Source: Gemmatimonadaceae bacterium (GTDB taxonomy: Bacteria > Gemmatimonadota > Gemmatimonadetes > Gemmatimonadales > Gemmatimonadaceae). From it: 64,000 bases of DNA. A model generated the notes under the pieces. That model worked only from the letters and a program-made list of their open reading frames with translations, had not been told where the DNA came from and searched no databases. The stretch covers positions 21,956 to 85,955 of the forward strand of contig JANYHT010000036.1 in the NCBI GenBank assembly GCA_025358925.1, written 5' to 3'. The first letter of the stretch is position 1. Each line of letters starts with the position of its first letter. Below are positions 19,137 to 28,283 of the stretch, in pieces. The position numbers and the translations under genes are program-made.

Positions 19137-19745
19137 ATGATCTACGCATTTGATGGTTTCATTCCGGTCGTGCATGAGTCGGCGTTTATCCATCCGCATG
19201 CCGCAGTGACGGGGAACGTGCAGATTGGCGCGAACGTCTATGTTGGCCCGGGTGCGGCCATTCGTGGTGATTGGGGCGGCATCATCATCGAAGACGGATG
19301 TAATGTGCAGGAAAACTGTACGATTCACATGTTTCCGGGCGTGGTTGTCGTGCTGGAAGCAGGTGCACACATCGGGCACGGTGCGGTAGTACACGGCGCC
19401 CGCATAGGTGCGAACGCGTTAATCGGCATGAACGCCGTGATCATGGACAACGCCGTCATTGGTGAAGGCTGTGTGGTAGGCGCGTTGTGTTTTGTCCCAA
19501 CGGGCATGGATGTACCGCCGCGCAAAGTGGTGGTTGGCAATCCCGCGAAGATCGTGAAAGATGTGAGCGACGAAATGCTCGCGTGGAAAAGCGACGGCAC
19601 GCGTTTGTATCAACAATTACCGAACGCGATGCGACGTACGTGTCATGCAGTCGAGCCGCTACGCGCACTACCGGAAAATCGCCCAGTGCAGTCGAGCATG
19701 TTGAAGAACTGGCAGGACACCAAACACGAACATACCCAATTATGA
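19137..19745 (+). CDS. paaY: PaaY, gamma-carbonic-anhydrase-like hexapeptide protein
   Basis: 202 residues of left-handed beta-helix hexapeptide repeats (HPHAAVTGNVQIGANVYVGP onward). Zinc-type histidines are seen in NCTIHMFPG and HIGHGAVVHG. The C-terminal tail MRRTCHAVEPLRALP matches the PaaY-specific extension that distinguishes it from general CaiE/YrdA proteins. PaaY is reported to act as a thioesterase proofreading the pathway. The ATG overlaps nothing upstream, but the stop overlaps the paaZ start (ATGA). Confidence 0.91.
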   Translation: MIYAFDGFIPVVHESAFIHPHAAVTGNVQIGANVYVGPGAAIRGDWGGIIIEDGCNVQENCTIHMFPGVVVVLEAGAHIGHGAVVHGARIGANALIGMNAVIMDNAVIGEGCVVGALCFVPTGMDVPPRKVVVGNPAKIVKDVSDEMLAWKSDGTRLYQQLPNAMRRTCHAVEPLRALPENRPVQSSMLKNWQDTKHEHTQL

Positions 19746-21790
19746 CGCTCAAGAACTACGCACTCGGCCACTGGGTCGACGGTGCCGGAAAGTCGGCTGA
19801 CCTTATTCACGCGGTCACTGGTGAGAAAATCGGTGAAGCGTCGAGTGGCGGGTTGGATTTCAAAGCGATGACGGAATACGCGCGAACGGTCGGTGGTCCG
19901 AAGATGCGCGCGCTCACGTTTCATCAACGTGCGGCGATGCTCAAGGGTCTCGCGAAGTACATGATGGAGCGAAAGGATGCGCTCTATGCGCTGTCGTCAG
20001 CCACGGGTGCAACGAAGTCTGATTCGTGGGTGGACATCGATGGTGGGATCGGTACGTTCTTCGCCTACTCGAGTCGCGGACGACGCGAGTTTCCAAACGA
20101 GACGTATCACGTGGAAGGGCCAGCCGAGTCGTTGTCGAAAGGCGGGACGTTTGTGGGCCGACATATTGCGGTGCCACTTGAAGGCGTGGCGATTCACATC
20201 AATGCGTTCAACTTTCCGTGTTGGGGCATGCTGGAAAAAATGGCGCCTGCATTGCTCGCGGGCATGCCCTGTATTGTGAAACCTGCAACAGTCACAAGTT
20301 TTCTGACCGAAGCGATGTTTCGTCAGATGATTGAGGCAGACATTTTACCGGAAGGTGCCATTCAGTTGATTTGCGGTAGCGCGGGGGACTTGCTGGATCA
20401 TGTCACCGAGCAAGACGCGATTGCGTTCACTGGCTCCGCGGTGACGGGTCAGATGTTGAAGGAAGGCAAAGCCGTGATGCAACACTCGGTGCGATTCAAC
20501 ATGGAAGCGGACTCGCTCAACTGTTCAATTCTTGGCCCTGACGCTGTGCCGGGCACCGAGGAGTTTGATTTATTCGTGAAAGAAGTGGTTCGCGAAATGA
20601 CGACCAAGGCCGGACAAAAGTGTACGGCGATTCGGCGAACGATCGTGCCGAATGGGATGGAAGAAGACGTGATCAACGCGGTGCGCGCGCGTTTGGGGAA
20701 GACGACGATTGGCGATCCGACCGTGGATGGTGTGCGCATGGGACCATTGGCGAGCAAGGGACAAGTGCGCGACGTTGGTGCGAACGCGGCAAAGATTCGT
20801 GCATCATCAGAATTAGTATTTGGTGGCGATGATTTTGATGTTGTTGGTGCAGATCGTGACCGCGGTGCCTTTTTTGCGCCGATGTTGATGGCCTGTGCAG
20901 AACCGTTTCGCCGTCACGAGCCGCACGATATCGAGGCGTTTGGTCCGGTCAACACGATCATGCCGTACAACACGCTGGACGACGCCATTGAGCTTGCGAA
21001 ACTTGGTCGTGGCTCGTTGTGTGGATCACTCATTACAGCGGATCCAGCCGTCGCGCGCAAAGTGATTTTGGGAGTGGCCGCGTATCATGGACGGTTGCTT
21101 GTGCTTGACAAGCACAGTGCGAAAGAGAGCACTGGGCATGGATCGCCACTTCCAAACCTTGTGCACGGTGGGCCTGGTCGTGCGGGCGGCGGCGAAGAGA
21201 TGGGTGGCGCGCGTGGGGTGTTGCACTACATGCAACGAGCGGCTGTACAGGGTAGTCCGAGCATGCTGACCGTAATCACACACGAGTGGAGTCAGGGTGC
21301 TGCGCAAACAACAGATGTCGTGCATCCGTTCCGTAAGCATTTCAATGAGCTAAACGTTGGCGACACGATTGTCACCGGTACGCGTACGATTACGTTAGAT
21401 GACGTCGTGAATTTTGCAAACCTCAGTGGCGATAAATTTTACGCGCACATGGATAACGAGGCGGCGCAGGCGAACGGCGTCTTTACTGGTCGTGTGGCGC
21501 ATGGGTATTTCATTGTGTCAGCGGCCGCGGGATTATTTGTCGATCCAGCGCCTGGTCCGGTGCTCGCCAACTATGGATTAGAGAAACTGCGATTTACGAA
21601 GCCCGTATATCCCGGCGACACCATTCATGTGCGACTCACGGTGAAGCAAAAAACGGCAAAGGATACGCCGGTTGATGGAATTCCGCAGGGTGTCGTGGAG
21701 TGGGACGTTGAAGTGTTCAACCAGGACAACGAGCCCGTCGCGGTGTACTCGATTTTGACCTTGGTGAAGGTTAAGACCGCTATCGACTAA
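19742..21790 (+). CDS. paaZ: PaaZ, oxepin-CoA hydrolase / semialdehyde dehydrogenase
   Basis: 682 residues, two enzymes in one. The N-terminal aldehyde dehydrogenase carries GQKCTAIRRTIVP with the catalytic Cys (about residue 295) and the GRGSLCGSL region. The C-terminal MaoC-like R-hydratase (from about residue 535) has the block YAHMDNEAAQANGVFTGRVA followed by HGYFIVSAAAG. It opens the oxepin ring and oxidises the resulting semialdehyde. Overlaps paaY by ATGA. The last gene of the operon, converging 7 bases away on the SCO gene. Confidence 0.95.
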   Translation: MTLKNYALGHWVDGAGKSADLIHAVTGEKIGEASSGGLDFKAMTEYARTVGGPKMRALTFHQRAAMLKGLAKYMMERKDALYALSSATGATKSDSWVDIDGGIGTFFAYSSRGRREFPNETYHVEGPAESLSKGGTFVGRHIAVPLEGVAIHINAFNFPCWGMLEKMAPALLAGMPCIVKPATVTSFLTEAMFRQMIEADILPEGAIQLICGSAGDLLDHVTEQDAIAFTGSAVTGQMLKEGKAVMQHSVRFNMEADSLNCSILGPDAVPGTEEFDLFVKEVVREMTTKAGQKCTAIRRTIVPNGMEEDVINAVRARLGKTTIGDPTVDGVRMGPLASKGQVRDVGANAAKIRASSELVFGGDDFDVVGADRDRGAFFAPMLMACAEPFRRHEPHDIEAFGPVNTIMPYNTLDDAIELAKLGRGSLCGSLITADPAVARKVILGVAAYHGRLLVLDKHSAKESTGHGSPLPNLVHGGPGRAGGGEEMGGARGVLHYMQRAAVQGSPSMLTVITHEWSQGAAQTTDVVHPFRKHFNELNVGDTIVTGTRTITLDDVVNFANLSGDKFYAHMDNEAAQANGVFTGRVAHGYFIVSAAAGLFVDPAPGPVLANYGLEKLRFTKPVYPGDTIHVRLTVKQKTAKDTPVDGIPQGVVEWDVEVFNQDNEPVAVYSILTLVKVKTAID

Positions 21791-21797
21791 CGGAGTG

Positions 21798-22445
21798 TCA
21801 CGACTGCTCGTGCAACAACAGACGCGCGTCGTCAGCCATGCGCTCCATGTCAAGTTGAAGCGTTCCGTTGTAGATCCCACGTATGCGCCCCTGTTGATCA
21901 ATCAGCGATAACGTTTCGGTATGCTGTAGGTCGGTCGAGCCATACGACCGACCGTCCGTCAAATTTACAAAGTACGATGTGGCGGCGAGTGATTCGATGG
22001 TCGAGCGCGGACCGGTCAGCAGTCTCCAGCGCGCATCGACGATCTCGTGCATTATGGCGTACTCGGCGAGCGCGGCCACGCTATCGCGTTCGGGCTGCAC
22101 TGTGTGCGAAAGCACTTGAATCCGATTGTCGCTTGGCATCGCGCGCAGCCATCTCGCCAGGCTGCTCTGCGTGCGCGGACATACGCGCCCGCAGGTGGCG
22201 TAAAAAAAGTGCACGACGGTTATGTGGCCGGAAATTTCACGTTCCGTGACTACGCGTCCGCGTTGATCCACCAGCGAAAATGATTGAACCCGATGCATAG
22301 TTGGCGCCGCTGCCGTGCTCACGGAAAGCCATTCCGGGGTGAGGTCCTGATCTCGGAAATACGGCAACCCATCACGCATTGTGCTGCAGGCAACACACAT
22401 GACCGTCAAGGCACTACCGACCACGAATGCCGTGATGCGAGTCAT
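21798..22445 (-). CDS. SCO1/SenC-family copper-chaperone-like lipoprotein
   Basis: 215 residues. A lipobox MCVAC near residue 20 indicates a membrane-anchored periplasmic protein. The thioredoxin-like domain has FFYATCGRVCPRTQ with the CxxxC copper motif, and a distal His in LQHTETLSLID, as in SCO proteins that insert Cu into cytochrome oxidase or act as redox chaperones. ATG 22445 lies in an ATGA overlap with the preceding MORN-like gene. Third gene of a YHYH, MORN, SCO operon. No oxidase gene is close. Confidence 0.88.
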   Translation of the reverse strand: MTRITAFVVGSALTVMCVACSTMRDGLPYFRDQDLTPEWLSVSTAAAPTMHRVQSFSLVDQRGRVVTEREISGHITVVHFFYATCGRVCPRTQSSLARWLRAMPSDNRIQVLSHTVQPERDSVAALAEYAIMHEIVDARWRLLTGPRSTIESLAATSYFVNLTDGRSYGSTDLQHTETLSLIDQQGRIRGIYNGTLQLDMERMADDARLLLHEQS

Positions 22446-23023
22446 TGGGACGACTCCTCTGCGCTGTGCGACGTACCTTGGCATCCCGTGGTGCCCATCA
22501 GGCCATACCGACGTCCACCCGTCACGACATAGTTGGCGCGTAATGCGCCGTATTCGGTCCACATGCGTTGAGCTCCTTCTTCCTGGCCGTGCACGTATTC
22601 AAATCGTGTGTACGGCGCTCCCGATTCGTACCATTCTTCCATCAGCCCATCACCTCGTCCATCCAGATAATGATAGACGAAGCGTCGCGCGCCGTTCGCA
22701 TACCACCCGCGATGTATGCCGTCCTCACGTCCCGTGCGATAAGTTCGCGTTTCTCGGACAGCACCGTTCTCAAACCATCCATGCTCCGTGCCATCGCGCT
22801 TGCCGTTCACATAAGCCGTTTCACGCTTGATGGAGCCGTCAGAAAAACGTTCTCGTACGTACCCGGTAAGCGGCATGCCGTGCGACAACTGCACACCATT
22901 CGTGATCGTGAGCGTCGAGTCACTCGACTCTTTCGTCTCGGAGGCGTGACGCGCAATTACCAGCGGATGCCATGATGCAAATCCCGTCAGCGCAGCGCAC
23001 ACGATGAGCGTCAAAACTTTCAT
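22442..23023 (-). CDS. Secreted MORN-like (YwqK-type) repeat protein
   Basis: 193 residues: a signal peptide (about residues 1-20) and four or five repeats of roughly 22 residues of the pattern DG..HGWFENGAVRE, GREDGIHRGWYANGARR, GDGLMEEWYESGAPY. Such repeats are annotated MORN-2 or 'YwqK antitoxin', although no toxin partner is present. Coupled by 4-base overlaps with the YHYH gene before it and the SCO gene after it. A structural or adhesive envelope role is plausible; function unknown. Confidence 0.8.
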   Translation of the reverse strand: MKVLTLIVCAALTGFASWHPLVIARHASETKESSDSTLTITNGVQLSHGMPLTGYVRERFSDGSIKRETAYVNGKRDGTEHGWFENGAVRETRTYRTGREDGIHRGWYANGARRFVYHYLDGRGDGLMEEWYESGAPYTRFEYVHGQEEGAQRMWTEYGALRANYVVTGGRRYGLMGTTGCQGTSHSAEESSQ

Positions 23024-23778
23024 CTGCCAACGGTGCCTGGGACACCGGCGAAACCACTGCCATTGATGTAGGGCGCGTCCGACGACGTGTGATAGTGATA
23101 GATGCCCGACGGAAAATCTTTCGTGACGCCAGTATGACCGTGCGCGGCATCGAGACTGGCGGTGGTGACGAGCTTGCCGTCTTCAAGCGGACCATAGACC
23201 GGATACCCGTCGAGCAACACACCAATGAGCGCATCACGTGATAGTCGTGTGAGGTATGTTGGCTCAACGTGATAGTGATACTGGCCTGTCTGCTGCGGGT
23301 GTCCGGCGTATTGATCAAAGGAGTCGATCTCACCAGTGAGCGGCTGATTGGGCCCTGCATATTGATTGAAGAGCGGCACTCCGTTGGTCGAAATCCCGAT
23401 CGGACCGAGTGGCGTGGCGGTTGGTGTTGCTAGTCGCGTCGGTGTGATCGGAATACGAAAAACGAGTGTTTGCTCGATGATGCGATTCGGGTTGATCGCA
23501 AACCGTGTATTGCTCCCGTTATACGATTCATATTTTGCATTACCTGCGCCAAAGTACGGACTTTTGTGATCGGGCAATCCGTTACTGCGAAGGACGACGT
23601 CGGTACCTTCGATTGAGACGGTGACACCATTACCAAAGCTCTTGTACATGTCGGGCGCGTTGGTTGGGGTCAATGCGGCTGTGTTCGCGACGGTGGAAGT
23701 ACTGCATCCGTGCAACAGGATTGCGAACGCAATTGCGGTGACGATGCGTGTGCGCGGTGAGGTCGCGTAGATCATCAT
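23020..23778 (-). CDS. YHYH-domain lipoprotein
   Basis: 252 residues. A lipobox-like LLHGC lies about residue 25. The domain shows two YHYH motifs, GQYHYHVEPTYL and GIYHYHTSSDAPY, plus IGVLLDGYPVYGPLEDG, the signature that names the family. The paired His/Tyr clusters look like a metal site, but no activity is established that I can name. Start ATG 23778 is followed directly by a second ATG; the hydrophobic leader follows. Heads an overlapping three-gene operon with the MORN-like and SCO genes, which points to copper or redox work in the envelope. Confidence 0.83.
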   Translation of the reverse strand: MMIYATSPRTRIVTAIAFAILLHGCSTSTVANTAALTPTNAPDMYKSFGNGVTVSIEGTDVVLRSNGLPDHKSPYFGAGNAKYESYNGSNTRFAINPNRIIEQTLVFRIPITPTRLATPTATPLGPIGISTNGVPLFNQYAGPNQPLTGEIDSFDQYAGHPQQTGQYHYHVEPTYLTRLSRDALIGVLLDGYPVYGPLEDGKLVTTASLDAAHGHTGVTKDFPSGIYHYHTSSDAPYINGSGFAGVPGTVGR

Positions 23779-23877
23779 GGTTTCTCGAAAGGCGACCGTT
23801 GATTGCAGCGAGGACGCGCATGTGGATAGCTTCACCTATCATAGACACGGCATGGCACGCACACCCCACTCAATGAA

Positions 23878-23912
23878 CAAACGGGGGCTGCGAAAAGCGC
23901 AGCCCCCGTTTG
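23878..23912 (-). terminator. Strong intrinsic-terminator-like hairpin
   Basis: A perfect 15-bp inverted repeat (CAAACGGGGGCTGCG and its complement) with a 5-base loop. It lies 36 bases after the stop of the SusD gene and before the promoter region of the YHYH operon, both on the minus strand. The U-tract after it on the minus strand is short (TTCATT). It should end the susCD transcript. Confidence 0.78.
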
Positions 23913-23947
23913 TGTACTCGAAATGAAGCGCTCTGCTTAGTCAGCCT

Positions 23948-25165
23948 TCAGCGCAGATTCATATTCCCTGCGGCTTCTTCCGCACTGATCGGCATGCAGG
24001 TACTACGTCCTTTGAGCGAAAGATTGCGTCCCTCGTCGAGCCATCGACGCAGATCCCATAGCCGTCGTCCTTCCAACCACAGCACCGCACCGCGTTCACG
24101 TTGCAAAATCGTCCATGCGTCGGACATCGACGTGGCTGTCAATGCCGACAACGGATACGTCGCCCGTTCCTGATTGATGAACGACATAGCCGCGACAAAA
24201 TCATTGCCGCGTAACGCCGCTTCGGCGCGAATGAGCAGCATCTCCGTCCCTTTCGCCAACGCGACTGGATCGCCGAGCGTGAGATACTTCTTTTGTCGAA
24301 AGAAATTGGTCGCGCCGTCCTGTCCCTTCGTGATTGCGGCGCCAGTCTTAACCGTATCGTAGAGCACACGCGTGTCCCGGTCTGTCACCCACACGGTGTT
24401 CCACACCGTCACTTCGCGCCGACTAATCGTTTGTACGGCGAGGTCGAGATTCTCCCGCGTCGTGTTTGTGGAGAAGAGGGCGTTATGTCGAAACGTGGCG
24501 GGCACTAACGCAGCATCCGCATCGGCCGCCGCCCATTTTCCCTGCCACGCAAGTACCGTCGCGCGGCCCGCCAATGCAGCATTGACGAGTGAAATAGTAT
24601 TTTGTGCACGCGCGAGTGTGAGCGCTCGTGTAAACAAACTTTCCGCACGAACGAAGTGGATCGCACTTGGTTGTGACCCGCCTCCATCAATCACCGCGTT
24701 GCACACGTTCTCGCCGAGAAAACGATTGGCAAAGCCGGCGTACAGGTATGCGCGTGGGGTGTTGGCATTGGTCTCGAACGAGGCACCAAGCACCGTCTTC
24801 ATACGCTCAATCCCGTTCTCTGCCACATACCGAGCCGTGTGCATGCGGGCCCAATCGCCTCCCACGTCTTCCGGACGAATAGCACCGGCGTTGAACTGCT
24901 TTTCCGCAGCAAAGTTTCCAGAGTGCACGAGCTCCAACCCAGCAAGTGCACCGCGGGTGAGATAATTACCAATGGCGTTGGACAGATCGCCCCCCATGCC
25001 GTTCACGAGCGCGGGCATTGCGGAGGGGGTGTTGAGATCGCTATCCAGTACTGGTCCGGGATTCGTTACATCGAGTTTGCATGATGACATCGCGCCCCCA
25101 AGTACGAGAGCGGACAACGTGGCCATCGTTCGTTGACGAAGGGATGAACTGCGTATGGTGGTCAT
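23948..25165 (-). CDS. SusD/RagB-type outer-membrane nutrient-binding lipoprotein
   Basis: 405 residues. The lipobox MSSCKLDVTNP is near residue 28, the N-terminal motif of RagB/SusD proteins. TPR-like helices follow and the C-terminal signature LWLEGRRLWDLRRWL is typical. It works on the cell surface with the SusC channel encoded immediately upstream (2-base gap) to capture and import oligomeric nutrients. No glycan hydrolase or peptidase gene is linked closely enough to name the substrate. Confidence 0.9.
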   Translation of the reverse strand: MTTIRSSSLRQRTMATLSALVLGGAMSSCKLDVTNPGPVLDSDLNTPSAMPALVNGMGGDLSNAIGNYLTRGALAGLELVHSGNFAAEKQFNAGAIRPEDVGGDWARMHTARYVAENGIERMKTVLGASFETNANTPRAYLYAGFANRFLGENVCNAVIDGGGSQPSAIHFVRAESLFTRALTLARAQNTISLVNAALAGRATVLAWQGKWAAADADAALVPATFRHNALFSTNTTRENLDLAVQTISRREVTVWNTVWVTDRDTRVLYDTVKTGAAITKGQDGATNFFRQKKYLTLGDPVALAKGTEMLLIRAEAALRGNDFVAAMSFINQERATYPLSALTATSMSDAWTILQRERGAVLWLEGRRLWDLRRWLDEGRNLSLKGRSTCMPISAEEAAGNMNLR

Positions 25166-25167
25166 AA

Positions 25168-28116
25168 CTAGAAACTCGTGCGAACGGAGAACAAAAACGT
25201 GCGATACGGCGGGAAGACGTAGTAATCGCGGCGAGAGAACGTGCTGGTGCGCTGATCGGCTACTTCTGGATCAGAGCCAGTATACTTCGTATTCACAAAT
25301 AAATTTCGACCAGTCAATTGCACGGTTGTTTTCCGTGCCCCCAACGTTAGTCGTTTCGGTAAATCGTACGATGCGGAGACACTGCGCAGCTTGACGAAAT
25401 CGGCGCTTTCGACGAAGTAGCTGTAGTCGCGATCCGTGGCACCGAGTGCGCAACGCGCGCGATCGAGTGCGTTCACGTTGGCGAGGGCCGCTGGGTTACC
25501 TGCCGCTGCGGCGGTGAGCGCCGCCTGTGCCGCAAAACAGGGCTGCCAGATTTTGAGACCCGCGTTTTGATAGCCGATCGCATTCAGCAAATGGCCACCG
25601 CGTTGAATTTCACCCACCGCATCAATGGTGAGGCGACGGAACAACGTCAGCGACAACGATGGATTAATGATGCGATCCGGGAATGTCGCGCCGATAAACG
25701 CGTTCGAATCCACCACCGGTGCCGCAAATGCAGTTGGATTTGTCACCATGCGGCCAATGTATGCCGGAGCGGGCAGCCCTTCCTTTACATAGCTGCGCGA
25801 CAGCGCATCGATCGTGACGACTTGTCCGCCAAGATCAATCGCCTTGCTGCGCACTTGCGTGAACTGCAATCGCGCTTCGAGGTCTGCCCAGCGCACTGGA
25901 TGCATACTGCCGGTCAGTTGCAGTTCAAGACCCGTGTTTTGCAGTAGTCCAATATTCTCGGCCTGATTGTTGGAGAACCCCTGCGATGGTGGATGCGACA
26001 CGTTGATGATGGCGTCGCTTGTGCGCTGCTTGAAGTATGTGAACACCACGCCAACACGTCCGTTGAAAGCACTGGCGTCGAAGCCGGCCTCCGTTTCCCG
26101 TGTGCGCTCGGGACCGAGGTTCGGATTCCCGAGCTGCCCCGGCGTAAATGCCGCAAGCCCGCCCTCCGCAGCGACGGGATTCCACGTGCGCGTCGCATCG
26201 AATGCGCCCGGAGCTTTGCCAGCTTCGCCCACTGCCGCACGCAGTTTGAACGTTTCGACAAATGTCGTAGGCCAGAATGATTCGTCCGAGACCACGTATG
26301 ACACGCTCAGCTTCGGATATTTTTGCAAACCGAAACTCTTTCCAAAGGCACTATTCCCATCGACGCGAAGGCCGGCGGTAATGAACAGCTTGTCGCGCCA
26401 GCCCAGCACCTCTTGACCAAAGAAGCCGGCGTTGATGACGCGCTGTGAGTTGACATCGGTAATCTGTCGCAACGAGCCACTGATCAGTGTCGGTGTACCA
26501 GGGCCGGCGAAATTATCTGTTTGCAAATCCGTACTGTTTAGCCGACTGTCAAAGAGCTGACCGCCAACGGATGTGGACGACGTGAAGCGTTTCCCGACCG
26601 ACTGCTTCCACGTGCTGGCATAATCGACGGAGATAAGGGACCGATTCCACAACGTCTGAAAATATTGACCCGTTGGCGTGCGCAAATAGCCGAACGGGTT
26701 GATAGTGCGAATGTCCGAGTTGTTGTAGTCAAAGCCAACCGATACGCGATTCGACAACTGTTCAAATGGTGTCCATGTAGCGGTGCCACCGGTGACGAAA
26801 TGATCGTTGGCGATGGTATTGGACTTGGAGAAAATTGTATCGTTGAGCACACAGGTGACGGTCGTTGTGCTGCAACCGCTGCCTTTAAAACCCGATCCTG
26901 GACCGCGCGACACATTCAGCAAGAATGCGTCGGCACTGTTGCCATCCGAGATCATGGCCGTTCCACGACGCTGATACGACGTGTTGAGTGCGAGTGTGAT
27001 ATTTTTGCGTGGAGCGAAGCCAATGTTAGCGCGAATGCCACCGGTTTTATTATTGCCGACGCGCAGTACGCCAAACTCATTTTCGAAATTGCCGGAAAGA
27101 GCGTAGCTGATACCGCTGCCGGAACCACGCACGCCCAGCGAGTACCGGCTTACGGCGCCTTTTTGCAGCCACGAGCCACTGGCGGGGCACGTTGGATCTT
27201 CAAACGGAACACCAGCCGCATCGACGACCAGCGGACCACGACATTGCTTAAGAAAAAGTCCTGTTGCATCGGAGCGCGGACCAAATTGACCCATGCTGTT
27301 GAAGCCACCCGCTGCCTCGACGGTCCACGCGGCGGGGCCTTCGCGACCGCGCTTTGTGAAGATTTGAATCACACCACCGGATGCTTCGGTGCCGTACAGC
27401 GTGGTTGCCGCAGGGCCTTTGACAACTTCGATGCGTTCGATATCGGCAGCGGCGATGTCATTCAACGGCGATACCGATTGACGTGACGACACGCCGGTTG
27501 GAGTATTGCCGTTGAAGATGCGCACGCCATCAACATAGATGAGCGGGCGATTGCCTTGCGTGATGCTGTTCACGCCGCGAAGACGGATGGTGCCGCCAGC
27601 GCCTGGCTGTCCAGAGTTGCCAAGTATGGTGACGCCGGTCGAACGCCCCTGCAAAATTTGCTGTGTATTTGCGACCGCACCCCGTTCAAATTGCGATGCG
27701 TCCACGGTGGTAACCGCGTTGCCGACTTCCTTCTTTCGTTCTTCTCCAGTGGCCGTGACCACAACGCCGGTGAGGGACACGGAGCTCTTGTTGAGTACAA
27801 AATCGACCACCGCGTTTCCGTTGCCCGTGACCACAACACTGCGTGTTTGCTGCGCATAGCCAATGCGACGCACGGTGACGATGTGAGGACCGACACTCAC
27901 GTTGGCGAGCAGGTACCGCCCGTCCTCGCCCGTTGCGCGTCCCAGCGGCGTCCCGGCGACGATAACCTGCGCGGCGACGATGGCTTGCGTATTGTCGGCG
28001 TCGATGACGCGACCACTAATAGTGCCGGTGCTTTGCCCAATCGCGGTGGACAGCGGGAGTACACATACGGTCACGGCGATATACAGCCAGCGACTTCGAA
28101 AATTGAGAGGGTGCAC
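25168..28116 (-). CDS. SusC/RagA-type TonB-linked outer-membrane receptor
   Basis: About 982 residues from the GTG at 28116. A signal peptide, then a carboxypeptidase-like beta domain (GTISGRVIDADNTQAIVAAQ), a plug with VDGVRIFNGNTPTG and RIEVVKGPAATTLYGTEAS, and a long barrel ending in FPPYRTFLFSVRTSF with terminal Phe. GTG 28116 is chosen because the signal peptide follows it; an upstream GTG at 28200 adds an unlikely Arg/Pro-rich extension. Forms a complex with the SusD protein. Transcription is divergent from the M48 gene. Confidence 0.9.
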   Translation of the reverse strand: MHPLNFRSRWLYIAVTVCVLPLSTAIGQSTGTISGRVIDADNTQAIVAAQVIVAGTPLGRATGEDGRYLLANVSVGPHIVTVRRIGYAQQTRSVVVTGNGNAVVDFVLNKSSVSLTGVVVTATGEERKKEVGNAVTTVDASQFERGAVANTQQILQGRSTGVTILGNSGQPGAGGTIRLRGVNSITQGNRPLIYVDGVRIFNGNTPTGVSSRQSVSPLNDIAAADIERIEVVKGPAATTLYGTEASGGVIQIFTKRGREGPAAWTVEAAGGFNSMGQFGPRSDATGLFLKQCRGPLVVDAAGVPFEDPTCPASGSWLQKGAVSRYSLGVRGSGSGISYALSGNFENEFGVLRVGNNKTGGIRANIGFAPRKNITLALNTSYQRRGTAMISDGNSADAFLLNVSRGPGSGFKGSGCSTTTVTCVLNDTIFSKSNTIANDHFVTGGTATWTPFEQLSNRVSVGFDYNNSDIRTINPFGYLRTPTGQYFQTLWNRSLISVDYASTWKQSVGKRFTSSTSVGGQLFDSRLNSTDLQTDNFAGPGTPTLISGSLRQITDVNSQRVINAGFFGQEVLGWRDKLFITAGLRVDGNSAFGKSFGLQKYPKLSVSYVVSDESFWPTTFVETFKLRAAVGEAGKAPGAFDATRTWNPVAAEGGLAAFTPGQLGNPNLGPERTRETEAGFDASAFNGRVGVVFTYFKQRTSDAIINVSHPPSQGFSNNQAENIGLLQNTGLELQLTGSMHPVRWADLEARLQFTQVRSKAIDLGGQVVTIDALSRSYVKEGLPAPAYIGRMVTNPTAFAAPVVDSNAFIGATFPDRIINPSLSLTLFRRLTIDAVGEIQRGGHLLNAIGYQNAGLKIWQPCFAAQAALTAAAAGNPAALANVNALDRARCALGATDRDYSYFVESADFVKLRSVSASYDLPKRLTLGARKTTVQLTGRNLFVNTKYTGSDPEVADQRTSTFSRRDYYVFPPYRTFLFSVRTSF

Positions 28117-28283
28117 GGGGAGGTCGGTGAACGGTGATGGCCGTCGCCTGTGTCCTGCTGGCGCAGAACATGCTACGACAATGTTGGGAAGAACAATCAC
28201 ACCATAATTTAAGTCACCTCTCGCATCACGTTTCCTGCCAACGTTCCTGAATCGGCCGTATCACCCTGAGGAGTGTTTTCGAT

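Noticed and set aside
22442..23023. YwqK-type 'antitoxin' considered as half of a toxin-antitoxin system
   Set aside because: It has a signal peptide and MORN-like repeats, and its operon partners are YHYH and SCO, not a toxin.
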